Shown here: one piece after another, positions 33,950-42,806 of the stretch
Layout of the letters: each line of letters begins with the position of its first letter
Position numbering within the stretch: the stretch's first letter is position 1
Made by a program: the position numbers and the translations under genes
The notes under the pieces: generated by a model
Told to the model about the DNA's origin: nothing
The model's input: only the letters and a program-made list of their open reading frames with translations
Databases searched by the model: none
NCBI RefSeq assembly: GCF_007992835.1
Contig: NZ_BKBA01000006.1
Location: forward strand, 1-64,000
Direction: 5' to 3'
Length of the DNA: 64,000 nucleotides
DNA from: Knoellia locipacati
GTDB lineage: Bacteria; Actinomycetota; Actinomycetes; Actinomycetales; Dermatophilaceae

Positions 33950-35344
33950 GTGACCGATCGCAGCGCCGCCGTCGCAGAGCTCACCGCCGCCCTCCCCGAG
34001 GGGGTGGTGGCGACCCGGCCCGAGGCGCTGGAGAAGTACCGCTTCGACTGGGCCAAGGACCCCGAAGCCGGTATGCCGTGTGCGGCCGTGCGTGCCGAGA
34101 CCGCCGAGCACGTCCAGGTCGCCGTGGGCTGGGCGGCGAGCCACGGCATACCCGTCGTCCCCCGCGGAGCGGGATCGGGCCTGTCCGGAGGAGCGTCGGC
34201 GGTCGAGGGCGGCCTGGTCGTCAGCCTCGAGCGGATGACCGCGATCGAGATCGACCCGGCCGCGCGGTGCGCCGTCGTCGAGCCCGGCGCCTTCAACGCC
34301 GACGTCAAGAAGGCCGCGGGCGAGCACGGCCTCTGGTACCCGCCGGACCCCAGCTCGTTCGAGATCTGCTCGATCGGTGGCAACATCGCGACCAACGCGG
34401 GGGGCCTGTGCTGCGTCAAGTACGGGGTGACCACCGACTACGTCCTGGGCCTCGACGTCGTCCTCGCCGACGGGCGGCTCGTCACGCTGGGCGGCAAGCG
34501 GATCAAGGATGTCGCCGGTCTCTCGCTCCTCAAGCTCTTCGTCGGCAGCGAGGGGACCCTCGGCATCGTCACCCGCGCGACGCTGCGGCTCGTTCCCGCC
34601 CAGCTCGCACCGTCGACGCTCGTCGCGACGTTCGACACGGTGCGCGGTGCCGCCGACGCCGTCGTCGCCATGGGCCGGGTGGTGCGCGCCTCGATGGTCG
34701 AGCTCATGGACAGGCCGACGGTCAACCAGGTCGAGGACTTCGCCCCGATGGGGCTCGACCGCGACCGCGCACTGCTGCTCGTCCAGTCGGACGCACCCGA
34801 GGGCGCCCGCGAGCAGGAGATGGCGGTCATCGAGAAGTCCTGCGTCGAGGCGGGATCCGTCGACGTCTTCGTCACCCACGACCCCGCCGAGGGTGAGTCG
34901 TTCGTGCGCGCCCGGCGCCTCGCCTTCCCCGCCGCCGAGGCGGCCGGCTCGCTGCTGCTCGAGGACGTCGGTGTGCCCGTGCCGCAGCTGCCCGACCTCG
35001 TCGCCCGGGTCGAGCAGATCGGCGTCGAGCGGGCCGTCGACATCGTCTGCGTGGCGCACGCCGGCGACGGCAACACGCACCCGATCGTCATGTACGACGC
35101 CGCCGACGCCGACTCGACGAGACGCGCCCGGGCCGCGTTCGAGGACATCCTCACCGCGGCGATCGCGCTCGGCGGCACCATCACCGGCGAACACGGGGTC
35201 GGACGTCTCAAGCGCGACGCCCTGCCGGCGATGCTGGGCCCCCACGTCATGGAGCTCAACCAGCGGATCAAGACCGCGCTGGACCCCGACGGCCTGCTCA
35301 ATCCGGGTGCCGTCCTCCCCGTCATTCCTGCAGGTCAGCGGTAG
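33950..35344 (+). CDS. FAD-binding oxidase, glycolate/D-lactate dehydrogenase (GlcD) type
   Basis: 464 residues. The PCMH FAD domain (about 40-215) contains VPRGAGSGLSGGASAVEGGL and WYPPDPSSFEICSIGGNIATN. The C-terminal FAD-oxidase domain (about 220-460) has VCVAHAGDGNTHPIV and ITGEHGVGRLKRDAL, with the active-site His. It oxidises a 2-hydroxyacid such as glycolate or lactate to the oxoacid. No GlcE/GlcF partners are nearby, as in single-subunit D-LDH types. Confidence 0.9.
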   Translation: MTDRSAAVAELTAALPEGVVATRPEALEKYRFDWAKDPEAGMPCAAVRAETAEHVQVAVGWAASHGIPVVPRGAGSGLSGGASAVEGGLVVSLERMTAIEIDPAARCAVVEPGAFNADVKKAAGEHGLWYPPDPSSFEICSIGGNIATNAGGLCCVKYGVTTDYVLGLDVVLADGRLVTLGGKRIKDVAGLSLLKLFVGSEGTLGIVTRATLRLVPAQLAPSTLVATFDTVRGAADAVVAMGRVVRASMVELMDRPTVNQVEDFAPMGLDRDRALLLVQSDAPEGAREQEMAVIEKSCVEAGSVDVFVTHDPAEGESFVRARRLAFPAAEAAGSLLLEDVGVPVPQLPDLVARVEQIGVERAVDIVCVAHAGDGNTHPIVMYDAADADSTRRARAAFEDILTAAIALGGTITGEHGVGRLKRDALPAMLGPHVMELNQRIKTALDPDGLLNPGAVLPVIPAGQR

Positions 35345-35399
35345 AGTCTGGACCCGATCCGGGACCCCTTGAGCCCGGACGCGGCCACAAGGAGTGACC

Positions 35400-35660
35400 A
35401 TGTACATCGGACTCGGAATCGTCCTCATCGTCATCGGCGCGATCCTCGCGTTCGTCCTGCAGGTGGACATCCCCGGCATGGACGACGGCATGCTCGGGTG
35501 GATCCTCATCGCCGCCGGCGTGCTCGCCATCCTGCTGTCCTTCGCGATGCGCGGCCGCACCCGTCCCGCGGGCTACACCGCGACCCGCTCGACCCAGGTC
35601 GACCCGGTGTCGGGCTCGCGCGTCGACGAGACCCGCGTCGACCCCGACACGCGTCTCTGA
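35400..35660 (+). CDS. DUF6458-type small membrane protein
   Basis: 86 residues, with AAGGAG at 35389-35394 fixing the ATG at 35400. Two membrane helices (2-22 and 32-50) and a short polar tail with RVDETRVD. It matches the pattern of a small two-helix family (DUF6458) widespread in actinobacteria; function unknown. Closed by a strong terminator. Confidence 0.75.
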   Translation: MYIGLGIVLIVIGAILAFVLQVDIPGMDDGMLGWILIAAGVLAILLSFAMRGRTRPAGYTATRSTQVDPVSGSRVDETRVDPDTRL

Positions 35661-35677
35661 GCTGACCGCAGCACAGA

Positions 35678-35713
35678 CGAGGCCCCGGCGACCACCTGGT
35701 CGCCGGGGCCTCG
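35678..35713. terminator. Hairpin terminator
   Basis: A perfect 17-base stem (CGAGGCCCCGGCGACCA and its complement at 35697-35713) follows the DUF6458 stop by 17 bases. Confidence 0.85.
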
Positions 35714-35824
35714 TGCATGTGGGGAGTCCTCCCCATCGACAGTGGGCTTGGGCACTGGAAGTGTTGGCACCAGCGCGGATCGGGGGATCCGCCGGCTCGG
35801 GCAGGTGGTGGCCGAGTCGCCGAA

Positions 35825-35861
35825 CGAGGCGCCTGCTCAGGAGGGGAGAGCAGGCGCCTCG
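35825..35861. terminator. Hairpin terminator for the minus-strand YCII gene
   Basis: CGAGGCGCCTGCTC (35825-35838) pairs with 35848-35861 around a 9-base loop, 20 bases after the YCII stop. The stretch 35714-35824 between the two terminators holds only a small inverted repeat (GCGGATC and GATCCGC near 35776-35793) and no gene that I can support. Confidence 0.8.
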
Positions 35862-35880
35862 CTCCCTTTCGCGGGATGGC

Positions 35881-36234
35881 TCAGACCTCGGGCGGTGACC
35901 CGAAGAGGCGCAGCTCCTGGGGCCACCCGCACCCCTCCGCCTGCCGCCCCGCCCACATCTTCGCGGCCTCGAGGTCGGGCACGTCGATGACGGTGAACCC
36001 CCCGAGCTGCTCGGTCGTCTCGGCGAACGGCCCGTCGGTGATCGTCACCGTCCCGCTCGTCGCGTCCGCCGAGAACACCGGCGCACCCTCCTCGAGCCCA
36101 CCGGCGAAGACGTAGACCCCTGCCGCCTTCATCTCCTCGATGACCGCCATCGACGGCTCCACCCGCGACAGGAACCACTCCTGCGAGTGCTCGCCGACCC
36201 ACTGCTGGTTGAAGTAGATGAGGTACTGCGCCAT
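35881..36234 (-). CDS. YCII-related domain protein
   Basis: 117 residues with AAGGAGAGACGAC before the ATG at 36234. Starts MAQYLIYFNQQWVGEHSQEW and has the dimeric ferredoxin-like fold pattern: VTITDGPFAETTEQLGGFTV then DLEAAKMWAGR. This is the PhnB/YCII group often coded beside ECF sigma factors, though none is adjacent here. Biochemical function unknown. Confidence 0.88.
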   Translation of the reverse strand: MAQYLIYFNQQWVGEHSQEWFLSRVEPSMAVIEEMKAAGVYVFAGGLEEGAPVFSADATSGTVTITDGPFAETTEQLGGFTVIDVPDLEAAKMWAGRQAEGCGWPQELRLFGSPPEV

Positions 36235-36363
36235 GTCGTCTCTCCTTGGTCGCGTGCGTCGCGTCGCCGCCGACGTCGGCGGGCCCGGTGCCCGCCTCAC
36301 CCCGATGACGAACGACCCGGGGCCCGATCGACACCATCCTCGCGACTTCTGACCCACGACGCA

Positions 36364-36400
36364 GGTATGCCGTCCGCGCGAGGTGCGCGGACGGCATACC
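36364..36400. repeat. Inverted pair of the GTATGCCG motif forming a 16-base hairpin
   Basis: GGTATGCCGTCCGCGC (36364-36379) is followed by its exact complement (36385-36400) with loop GAGGT. It lies between the YCII start and the acyl-CoA dehydrogenase stop and may end the latter's transcript. Each arm holds the window-wide GTATGCCGT word. Confidence 0.7.
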
Positions 36401-36412
36401 GAAAGCCCGTTT

Positions 36413-36478
36413 CTCGACTGATTGCGCGGTCGGGACAACTCGCTGGCGCTCGCCGTCCCGACCGCGCAATCAGTCGAG
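36413..36478. repeat. 24-base perfect inverted repeat after the acyl-CoA dehydrogenase gene
   Basis: Arms 36413-36436 and 36455-36478 are perfect complements (inner end CGGTCGGGAC). The loop is 18 bases. It starts 4 bases beyond the dehydrogenase stop codon (minus strand). It is longer than the other terminators here and is next to a second hairpin, so it could be a dispersed REP/MITE-like unit rather than only a terminator. Confidence 0.65.
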
Positions 36479-36481
36479 TCG

Positions 36482-38353
36482 TCAGAAGGCGGACTCGGGC
36501 ACGTCCATGAGCTCGTTGTCGGTGGCCTCGGCCATGGTGCGCTCGGCGGCGAGGCGGGGGAGGACCTGGCGGGCGTAGAACTGCGCCGCCGCGACCTTGC
36601 CGGTGTAGAAGTCGCGGTCCTTGTCCGACACCTCACCCTCGAGGGCCTTGAGCGCGACGTCGGCCTGGCGCAGGAGCAGCCAGCCCACGACGAGGTCGCC
36701 GGCGCCGAGGAGCAGGCGGGTGGTGTTCTGCCCGACCTTGTAGAGGTTGGTGACGTCGCCGCCCTGGCGCGGGTCGGACTTCATGAGCTCGCCGACCATG
36801 TAGCCCAGGATGCCCTGGACGTTCTCGAGGGCCTCGCCGAGCAGCTCGCGCTCGCGGTCGATGCGACCGTCGTGGCCACCGAGCTCCTTGGCGAACTCCT
36901 GGATCTGCATCGCGATCGTGGTCAGGGCCTGGGCCTTGTCCTTGATGATCTTGCGGAAGAAGAAGTCGAGGCCCTGGATCGCGGTCGTGCCCTCGTAGAG
37001 AGTGTCGATCTTGGCGTCGCGGACGTACTGCTCGACCGGGTAGTCCTGGAGGAAGCCGGAGCCGCCGAAGGTCTGGAGCGACTCGGTGCCGAGCAGCACC
37101 CAGGCGCGCTCGGAGCCCAGTCCCTTGACGATGGGGAGGAGCAGGTCGTTGACGCGGTTGGCGAGCTCGGCCGAGGTGCCCTGCTCGATCTGCTCGGCGC
37201 CCGTGCGCAGCTGCTCGGTGTCGACGACGTCCTGCTGGCTCGCGGTGTAGAGGACGAGCGCGCGCAGGCCCTCGGCGTAGGCCTTCTGGAGCATGAGGCT
37301 GCGGCGCACGTCGGGGTGGTGCGTGATCGTCACGCGCGGCGCGGCCTTGTCGGTCTGCTGCGTGAGGTCGGCGCCCTGGACGCGCTCCTTGGCGTACTCG
37401 AGCGCGTTGAGGTAGCCGGTCGACAGGGTCGCGATGGCCTTGGTGCCGACGAGCATGCGCGCGTTCTCGATGACGCGGAACATCTGGGCGATGCCGTCGT
37501 GGACGTCGCCGAACAGCGTTCCGGTCGCGGGCTTCTCGCCACCGAAGGTCAGCTCGCAGGTCGTCGAGACCTTGAGGCCCATCTTCTTCTCGACGTTGGT
37601 GACGTAGACGCCGTTGCGCTCGCCGAGCTCACCGGTCTCGAGGTCGACGGCGTACTTGGTGAGGATGAACAGCGACAGGCCCTTGGTGCCGGGGCCGGCG
37701 CCCTCGGGGCGGGCGAGGACGAAGTGGACGACGTTGTCGACCATGTCGGACTCGGCGCTCGTGATGAAGCGCTTGACCCCGGTGATGTCCCAGGTGCCGT
37801 CCTCGTTCTGGGTCGCCTTGGTGCGGCCGGCGCCGACGTCCGAGCCGGCATCGGGCTCGGTGAGCACCATCGTGCAGTGCCAGTCCTTCTCGATGATCCA
37901 GCGCGCGAGCTTCTTCTGGTCCTCGGTGCCGAGGATGTGGAGCAGCTTGGCGAACGAGTAGGACGCGTTGAACATCGCGAGCGCGGGGTTCGCGCCGAGG
38001 ACGAGCTCGTTCATGGCCCAGCGCAGGCTCGGCGGGGCCACGGTGCCGTCGAGCTCGCCGGGGACGTCGACGTTCCAGAAGCCGCTCTCGCGGTAGGCGG
38101 CATACGACTTCTTGAACGACTCCGGCATCGTCACGACCTGCGTCTGCGGGTCGTAGACGGGCGGGTTGCGGTCGGCGTCCTGGAACGACTCGGCGATCTC
38201 GTTCTCGGACAGGCGCGCCATCTCCTTGAGCATCTCGCGCGCGGTGTCGGTGTCGACGTCGGCGTAGGGGCCCTGCCCCAGGACGTCGCCGCGACCGAAG
38301 ACCTCGAAGAGGTTGAACTCGATGTCGCGCAGGTTGCTCTTGTAGTGGCCCAT
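36482..38353 (-). CDS. Acyl-CoA dehydrogenase, FadE5-like large type
   Basis: 623 residues starting [20 protein letters not shown], the usual start of this roughly 610-residue actinobacterial group (a further ATG nine bases upstream is possible). FAD/substrate motifs: [16 protein letters not shown] and [16 protein letters not shown]. The catalytic Glu lies in [21 protein letters not shown]-terminal extension of about 130 residues is typical of FadE5 types. It catalyses the first step of beta-oxidation. A perfect palindrome upstream suggests TetR-type fatty-acid control. Confidence 0.93.
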   Translation of the reverse strand: MGHYKSNLRDIEFNLFEVFGRGDVLGQGPYADVDTDTAREMLKEMARLSENEIAESFQDADRNPPVYDPQTQVVTMPESFKKSYAAYRESGFWNVDVPGELDGTVAPPSLRWAMNELVLGANPALAMFNASYSFAKLLHILGTEDQKKLARWIIEKDWHCTMVLTEPDAGSDVGAGRTKATQNEDGTWDITGVKRFITSAESDMVDNVVHFVLARPEGAGPGTKGLSLFILTKYAVDLETGELGERNGVYVTNVEKKMGLKVSTTCELTFGGEKPATGTLFGDVHDGIAQMFRVIENARMLVGTKAIATLSTGYLNALEYAKERVQGADLTQQTDKAAPRVTITHHPDVRRSLMLQKAYAEGLRALVLYTASQQDVVDTEQLRTGAEQIEQGTSAELANRVNDLLLPIVKGLGSERAWVLLGTESLQTFGGSGFLQDYPVEQYVRDAKIDTLYEGTTAIQGLDFFFRKIIKDKAQALTTIAMQIQEFAKELGGHDGRIDRERELLGEALENVQGILGYMVGELMKSDPRQGGDVTNLYKVGQNTTRLLLGAGDLVVGWLLLRQADVALKALEGEVSDKDRDFYTGKVAAAQFYARQVLPRLAAERTMAEATDNELMDVPESAF

Positions 38354-38409
38354 GCAAACCATGGTGCTACCGGCGAGTAGGCCGAAGCAAGGTGGGGTCC
38401 GGGTTTGTG

Positions 38410-38427
38410 ACTAAGCGCACGCTTAGT
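38410..38427. promoter_or_regulatory. 18-base palindrome, TetR-type operator candidate
   Basis: ACTAAGCGCACGCTTAGT is a perfect palindrome 57 bases before the FadE5-like start. The AAGCG...CGCTT core resembles operators of TetR-family regulators of fatty-acid genes. The regulator gene is not in this window. Confidence 0.55.
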
Positions 38428-38453
38428 GGTCTGGGTCACGCCGGGTGGGCGGC

Positions 38454-38482
38454 CGGCATACCGGCACGACGTCCGTATGCCG
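38454..38482. repeat. Inverted pair of the GTATGCCG motif
   Basis: CGGCATAC (38454-38461) and GTATGCCG (38475-38482) flank 13 bases in the divergent gap between the FadE5-like and DUF6584-like genes. Confidence 0.6.
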
Positions 38483-38531
38483 TGTGTGCCGGTCCTGCTC
38501 TCGGGCGCGGCGGTGTGGTTCGCTGGCTCCC

Positions 38532-39140
38532 ATGCCTGACACCCGCGACACCGCACCCGCGCCCGACGGCACGGGGGGCGACGACCCGACCGGCACGACG
38601 GGCTCGACGGGTTCGAGCGAGCCGGTCGACAGCTCGGTCGTCGACGAGGCGACCGCGGCGGTCGAGCGCAAGGAGCTGTGGGTGGCGCGCGACCTCCTCG
38701 CCGCGCGGGTGCGCGAGGAGCGCGACGTGCCGGCACTGCGGCTGCTCGGCGAGGTCCACCACGGCATGGGGGACCTCCCGGCCGCGGGCGCCGCCTGGTT
38801 CGGCGCGGGCGTCAAGGGGCCGGAGGTCGAGGCGGCGGTCGAGGCCTGGCGCGCCTCGCACGGTGACGACTTCGCGGCGATGTGGCGCTCGCTTCCGCGA
38901 TCGGTGCGTCAGGAGCCGCGCTCGAAGAAGGTCGAGGCCCTGCGGGCCAAGGCGCTCGAGGCCCGCGACGCCTCCGACGCGGCGGCCACGGCCGCCATCG
39001 GCACCCCGAGCTCGCCGCCGGAGTCGACAGGTGGCATCGACGCGGCCCAGATCATCGCGTGGGTCATCGCGGCGTTCGTCGTCGTCTGCGCGGTCGTCGG
39101 ACTCATCGAGATCCTGCGCTGGATGGTCCCCGGGGGCTGA
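38532..39140 (+). CDS. DUF6584-like membrane-anchored protein
   Basis: 202 residues. An acidic, Thr/Gly-rich N-terminus (1-35) is followed by a helical TPR-like segment (ELWVARDLLAARVREERDVPALRLLGEVHH). It ends in one membrane helix (about 178-198, IIAWVIAAFVVVCAVVGLIE). It looks like a C-tail-anchored cytoplasmic protein. The match to DUF6584 is by pattern only. Function unknown. Its last 38 bases overlap the convergent DAG kinase gene. Confidence 0.65.
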   Translation: MPDTRDTAPAPDGTGGDDPTGTTGSTGSSEPVDSSVVDEATAAVERKELWVARDLLAARVREERDVPALRLLGEVHHGMGDLPAAGAAWFGAGVKGPEVEAAVEAWRASHGDDFAAMWRSLPRSVRQEPRSKKVEALRAKALEARDASDAAATAAIGTPSSPPESTGGIDAAQIIAWVIAAFVVVCAVVGLIEILRWMVPGG

Positions 39141-40074
39141 CCCGCACCACCAGCGCTCCGGGCTCGACCACCAGCCGGAGCCGGGTCGCGACCCCGAGGA
39201 GGTCGCCGTCGGCCTCGACCTTCTGGGCCGGGTCCACCGAGACGACGACGTCGCGGCCCTGTCGGCGCTCGATGGACGGGCCGTCGTCGGTCTTCCCCCG
39301 CACGACCCGGGACGCCACACCCACCCACTGCGCGAGGCTCTGCGGGGTGATGGTCGCGACGTCGAGGAGCCCGTCGTCGAGGACGGCGTCGGGGAGCAGC
39401 TCGATCCCCCCGGTGAGGGTCCCGCAGTTCCCGACGACGATGGTCCGCGCGGTGACCGGCTCGATGGCCTGCGCGTCGAGCGCGACCGTCAGCTCGAAGC
39501 CGGGGCTGCGCAGGTTCCGGCTGGCGGACACGAGGTAGGCCGCCCAGCCCACCGTGTCCTTGAGGCCTTCGGGGGCGTCGTCCATGATCTCCGCATCGAA
39601 GCCCAGACCGGCCATCACCGTGAAGAGGTGCGCGTTGTCGGGACGGTCGGCGGCGGGCGTGGGGTGGTCGAGCTGCTCGGGCGTGGGGTCGAGCAGGAGC
39701 CAGCCGGCGTCGATGGTGCGCTCCTCCCCGGTGAGCGCCTGCCTGACGGCCTCCGCGAGGTCGTCCACCGGGGCGTCGACGTTGCGGGCCAGCAGGTTGC
39801 CGGTGCCGCCCGGCAGCAGGCCCAGCGGGACCCCCGTGCCCGCAAGGACCTGCGCGACCGCGCGGACCGTCCCGTCGCCGCCCAGGGCGCAGACCAGATC
39901 GGCGCCCCGGTCCAGCGCCTGGCGCGTCTGGCCGAAGCCCGGGTCGTCCTCGGTCGTCTCGACGAACGAGGGCGGAGCGTGCCCCGCTGCGGTCGCGGCG
40001 GACTCGACCGTGCGCCTCACCGCACCGAGGTCGTCGAACTTCGTCGGGTTGAGGATCACGACTGCTCCGGTCAT
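39103..40074 (-). CDS. Diacylglycerol kinase family lipid kinase
   Basis: 323 residues. The catalytic GGDGT is at 65-69 (VCALGGDGTVRAVA), and LGLLPGGTGNLLARN and the downstream FDAEIMDD are typical. This family (DgkB/YegS-like) phosphorylates diacylglycerol or related lipids with ATP at the inner membrane face. Monocistronic, divergent from the DUF1206 gene. Confidence 0.9.
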   Translation of the reverse strand: MTGAVVILNPTKFDDLGAVRRTVESAATAAGHAPPSFVETTEDDPGFGQTRQALDRGADLVCALGGDGTVRAVAQVLAGTGVPLGLLPGGTGNLLARNVDAPVDDLAEAVRQALTGEERTIDAGWLLLDPTPEQLDHPTPAADRPDNAHLFTVMAGLGFDAEIMDDAPEGLKDTVGWAAYLVSASRNLRSPGFELTVALDAQAIEPVTARTIVVGNCGTLTGGIELLPDAVLDDGLLDVATITPQSLAQWVGVASRVVRGKTDDGPSIERRQGRDVVVSVDPAQKVEADGDLLGVATRLRLVVEPGALVVRVSPRGPSSAGSR

Positions 40075-40133
40075 GCGCTGACCGTACGCCCGCAGGGGCC
40101 TGTTGACCGGCGGTGCTGTGGGAGGCTGACGCC

Positions 40134-40925
40134 GTGAAGACCCCGGACTTCAAGACTGCGGCCCACGAGGCCGGCAACTCCACCATCGTCGAGCGGGGTG
40201 CCAGGCTGGGCTACGCGGTGAGTGGCCTGCTCCACCTCCTCATCGCCTACATCGCGCTCAAGGTCGCGTGGACCTCCGGCGGAGGCAGTGCCGACCAGTC
40301 CGGGGCCTTGGCGACGCTGGCCGGCAGCACCGGAGGCTCCTTCGTCCTGTGGGTCACGGTCGTCGGGCTCGTGCTGCTCGCCGTGTGGCAGCTCACGGAG
40401 GCGATCACCGGCGCCCACGGCGCCGAGGCTGCGGACCGGGCCAAGGCCGTGGGCAAGCTCGTGGTCTACGCCGCGCTGGCGTGGACCGCCCTGAAGTTCG
40501 CGACGGGCTCGTCCACCTCCAGCAGCGGGCAGACCGCGGACTTCACCGCCAGCCTCATGAGCCACGCGGGCGGCCGGCTCCTCGTCGGTGCCATCGGCCT
40601 GGGAGTCGTCGCGGTCGGTGCGTACCACGTCTACAAGGGGTGGAAGAAGAAGTTCCTCGAGGACCTCGTGGAGCATCCGGGCAACTGGGCCGTCCAGGCC
40701 GGGAGGGCCGGCTACGTCGCCAAGGGGGTCGCGCTGGTCGTCGTCGGCTTCCTGTTCCTCGTGGCCGCGGTCCGCCAGACGCCGTCGGAGGCCACGGGTC
40801 TGGACGGCGCGCTGCACACGCTGCGTGAGGCGCCTGCCGGCCCGATCCTGCTCACCCTCGTCGCCATCGGCCTGGCGGCCTTCGGCGTGTACTGCGGGGC
40901 CCGGGCGCGCTACGCGCGGGTCTGA
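40134..40925 (+). CDS. DUF1206 membrane protein
   Basis: 263 residues from GTG 40134 (GGAGG at 40121). Six hydrophobic helices in three pairs. The repeated family pattern RxGYxxxGxxxLxxA appears as RLGYAVSGLLHLLIAYIALK, then AGRAGYVAKGVALVVVGFLF. DUF1206 proteins are three-fold repeats of unknown role. Ends 16 bases inside the convergent PAP2 gene. Confidence 0.88.
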   Translation: MKTPDFKTAAHEAGNSTIVERGARLGYAVSGLLHLLIAYIALKVAWTSGGGSADQSGALATLAGSTGGSFVLWVTVVGLVLLAVWQLTEAITGAHGAEAADRAKAVGKLVVYAALAWTALKFATGSSTSSSGQTADFTASLMSHAGGRLLVGAIGLGVVAVGAYHVYKGWKKKFLEDLVEHPGNWAVQAGRAGYVAKGVALVVVGFLFLVAAVRQTPSEATGLDGALHTLREAPAGPILLTLVAIGLAAFGVYCGARARYARV

Positions 40926-41614
40926 GCGTCGCTGCGACCACGCCGGAGGTAGCCCCAGGCGAGCAGCGCGCTGAGCACGCCGTTGACCGCGCCCATCGCG
41001 ACGTCGCTCGGGTGGTGCATCCCCCGGTAGAGACGAGCGAAGCCGACGAGGAACGGCGCGAGCCCGCACAGCACCATGACCACGACGCGCACGGCGGGCT
41101 GCCTGATGCGCGTGGCCATGAGCAGCAGGGAGAGGTAGAGGGCGGTCGACGCGCCCTCGTGGCCACTGGGATAGCTCGACGTCGGCGGGGCCGGGTCGAG
41201 GTGGCTGACCTCGGGTCGTGCCCGGCCGACGACGGCCGTCGCGATGACGAAGACCGTGGCCTGGATCGAGATCGCGAGGACCGGCACCACGGCATACCAC
41301 CACTGCTTCGTACGCCACCACACGACGAGGGCCACGATCACCGCGACCCCGATGACGTACTCGGTGTTGCCGATGTGGGACCAGAACATCGTGATCGTGT
41401 TCCAGGTGGGTGTCCGGTCCGCCGCGAGGCTGCGGTTCGCCGACTCCTCCCGCGTCCCGAACGCCTTGAGGGGGCCACTGAGGAGCAGCCCGACGCCGAC
41501 GATGAGCCCGAAGAGCACGAAGGCCGGGGCGATGGCGCGCAGGCCCGCGTCCTTGAGGGCGGAGCCGACCGACGGCGCGCTCTGGTCGTCGTCGTAGCGG
41601 GTGAGGAAGGGCAT
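40910..41614 (-). CDS. PAP2-family membrane phosphatase (second of a pair)
   Basis: 234 residues, six membrane helices. The acid phosphatase motifs are VVGRARPEVSH (motif 1, KxxxxxxRP-like), SYPSGHEGAS (motif 2, PSGH) and RLYRGMHHPSDV (motif 3, SRxxxxxHxxxD-like). It removes phosphate from lipid phosphates such as undecaprenyl diphosphate or phosphatidate at the outer face. The start ATG shares one base with the stop of the upstream PAP2 gene (TGATG), so translation is coupled. Confidence 0.88.
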   Translation of the reverse strand: MPFLTRYDDDQSAPSVGSALKDAGLRAIAPAFVLFGLIVGVGLLLSGPLKAFGTREESANRSLAADRTPTWNTITMFWSHIGNTEYVIGVAVIVALVVWWRTKQWWYAVVPVLAISIQATVFVIATAVVGRARPEVSHLDPAPPTSSYPSGHEGASTALYLSLLLMATRIRQPAVRVVVMVLCGLAPFLVGFARLYRGMHHPSDVAMGAVNGVLSALLAWGYLRRGRSDAQTRA

Positions 41615-42330
41615 CAGGTGGGCTCCTTGCGGGTGGCGGAGTCGGGTTCGAGCGCGGGCGGGCGCCAGTCGACGTAGCCGGCATAGGAGGACAGCACGAG
41701 TCCGGCACCGAGCAGCACCCCGCCGACGACATCGGAGGGGAAGTGGACGCCGAGGAAGATGCGGTCGAGGCAGGTGACGAGGACGAAGAGGGCCGCGGCG
41801 ACGACGGCGCCGACCCGGACGCCGGTGCGGCGCATGAGCGGCCAGAACAGCAGGACCATCGTGGTCGCCGCGATCGTCGCGTTGGCGGCGTGGCCGGAGG
41901 GGAAGGAGTAGCCGGGCGCGTGGGAGACGGGGTCGGCGACGATGGGGCGGGCGCGCTGGACGATGTACTTGACGTCGAGTGCGAGGTTCCAGCCGACCAT
42001 CATCGTCACGAAGGCCCAGAGTGCGCGGGTCGTGAGCTGCCGGCGGCGCCAGGTCCACAGGCAGGCGAGCGCTGCGAGGACATAGAGGTTGGTGGGGTTG
42101 CTCAGCAGCTGCCACGTGAGCAGGAACTGCCGCAGGGCCGGGTGCTCCCTCGTGACGTCGGTCGCCGTGCGGATCGCCGACGTGTCCGCGCGGATGAGCG
42201 GGTCGAACTGGGAGCGCACGAGGAACGCGAGGGCCGTGACGACCACCGCCACGACGAGGCCGTAGACGACGGCGCGGCCGACTCGTCGGAGCCGGCTCCG
42301 AGCCGGTTGCACGGACTCTTCGCTGGTCAC
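41614..42330 (-). CDS. PAP2-family membrane phosphatase (first of a pair)
   Basis: 238 residues, GTG start. Motifs KYIVQRARPIV, YSFPSGHAANAT and RIFLGVHFPSDVVGG are complete. It shares fold and length with the downstream gene but the two are clearly divergent, so this is an old duplication or two separate enzymes. Substrate unknown; undecaprenyl or phosphatidylglycerol phosphate recycling is plausible. Confidence 0.88.
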   Translation of the reverse strand: MTSEESVQPARSRLRRVGRAVVYGLVVAVVVTALAFLVRSQFDPLIRADTSAIRTATDVTREHPALRQFLLTWQLLSNPTNLYVLAALACLWTWRRRQLTTRALWAFVTMMVGWNLALDVKYIVQRARPIVADPVSHAPGYSFPSGHAANATIAATTMVLLFWPLMRRTGVRVGAVVAAALFVLVTCLDRIFLGVHFPSDVVGGVLLGAGLVLSSYAGYVDWRPPALEPDSATRKEPT

Positions 42331-42383
42331 CGGGTTTGTCTATCAGAGGTTGAGTGCCCGCCACGGCCTACGGTTCGGGTGGT

Positions 42384-42806
42384 TCACGGTTGCCCGCAGG
42401 CGGTCGCGACCTGCTCGAGGAGCCGGGCCGAGAAGGCAGGGTCGCTCGTGACGCGCTTGTCGAACGCGGCCACCTGCTCGTCGGAGAGGCTGGGGTAGGC
42501 GGGAGCACCCTCGTAGGCGGCCGCGAGGTCGGCCGGGTCGTCGTAGACCGTGCCCTGCACCGTGCACAGGTGCGTGGCGGTCAGCCTGAGGAACTCGTCC
42601 TCGGCGCCGGGGGAGGTGCTCGCGCCCTGGGCCGACGCCGTCGTCGTCGGTGCCGACGCGTCGCTGCCGGAGGTGCTGGAGGTGCCGGAGCTGCCGGAGC
42701 TGCCGCAGGCCGCCAGCGAGACCAGGAGGGCGACGCCGACGAGCGCGCGGGTGGCCGTCCCGGCGACTGCGGCGTTTCTGGGGTTCACGGGGTTAACGGG
42801 GTTCAC
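42384..42806 (-). CDS. Small lipoprotein, DUF-type
   Basis: 140 residues. Lipoprotein signal VGVALLVSLAACGSS (lipobox Cys about 34), a Ser/Thr/Gly linker to about 68, then a helical domain with two Cys (HLCTVQGTVYDD and the terminal ATACGQP). The first residues read MNPVNPVNPRN because the DNA repeats GTGAACCCC-type units three times, giving three possible GTG starts. The start overlaps the stop of the upstream secreted protein (GTGA). Confidence 0.6.
   Translation of the reverse strand: MNPVNPVNPRNAAVAGTATRALVGVALLVSLAACGSSGSSGTSSTSGSDASAPTTTASAQGASTSPGAEDEFLRLTATHLCTVQGTVYDDPADLAAAYEGAPAYPSLSDEQVAAFDKRVTSDPAFSARLLEQVATACGQP

Noticed and set aside
36422-38380. A 652-codon plus-strand open frame over the acyl-CoA dehydrogenase
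   Set aside because: The minus strand encodes every FadE5-like motif; the other strand's product is Val/Leu/Glu/Asp-rich without motifs.
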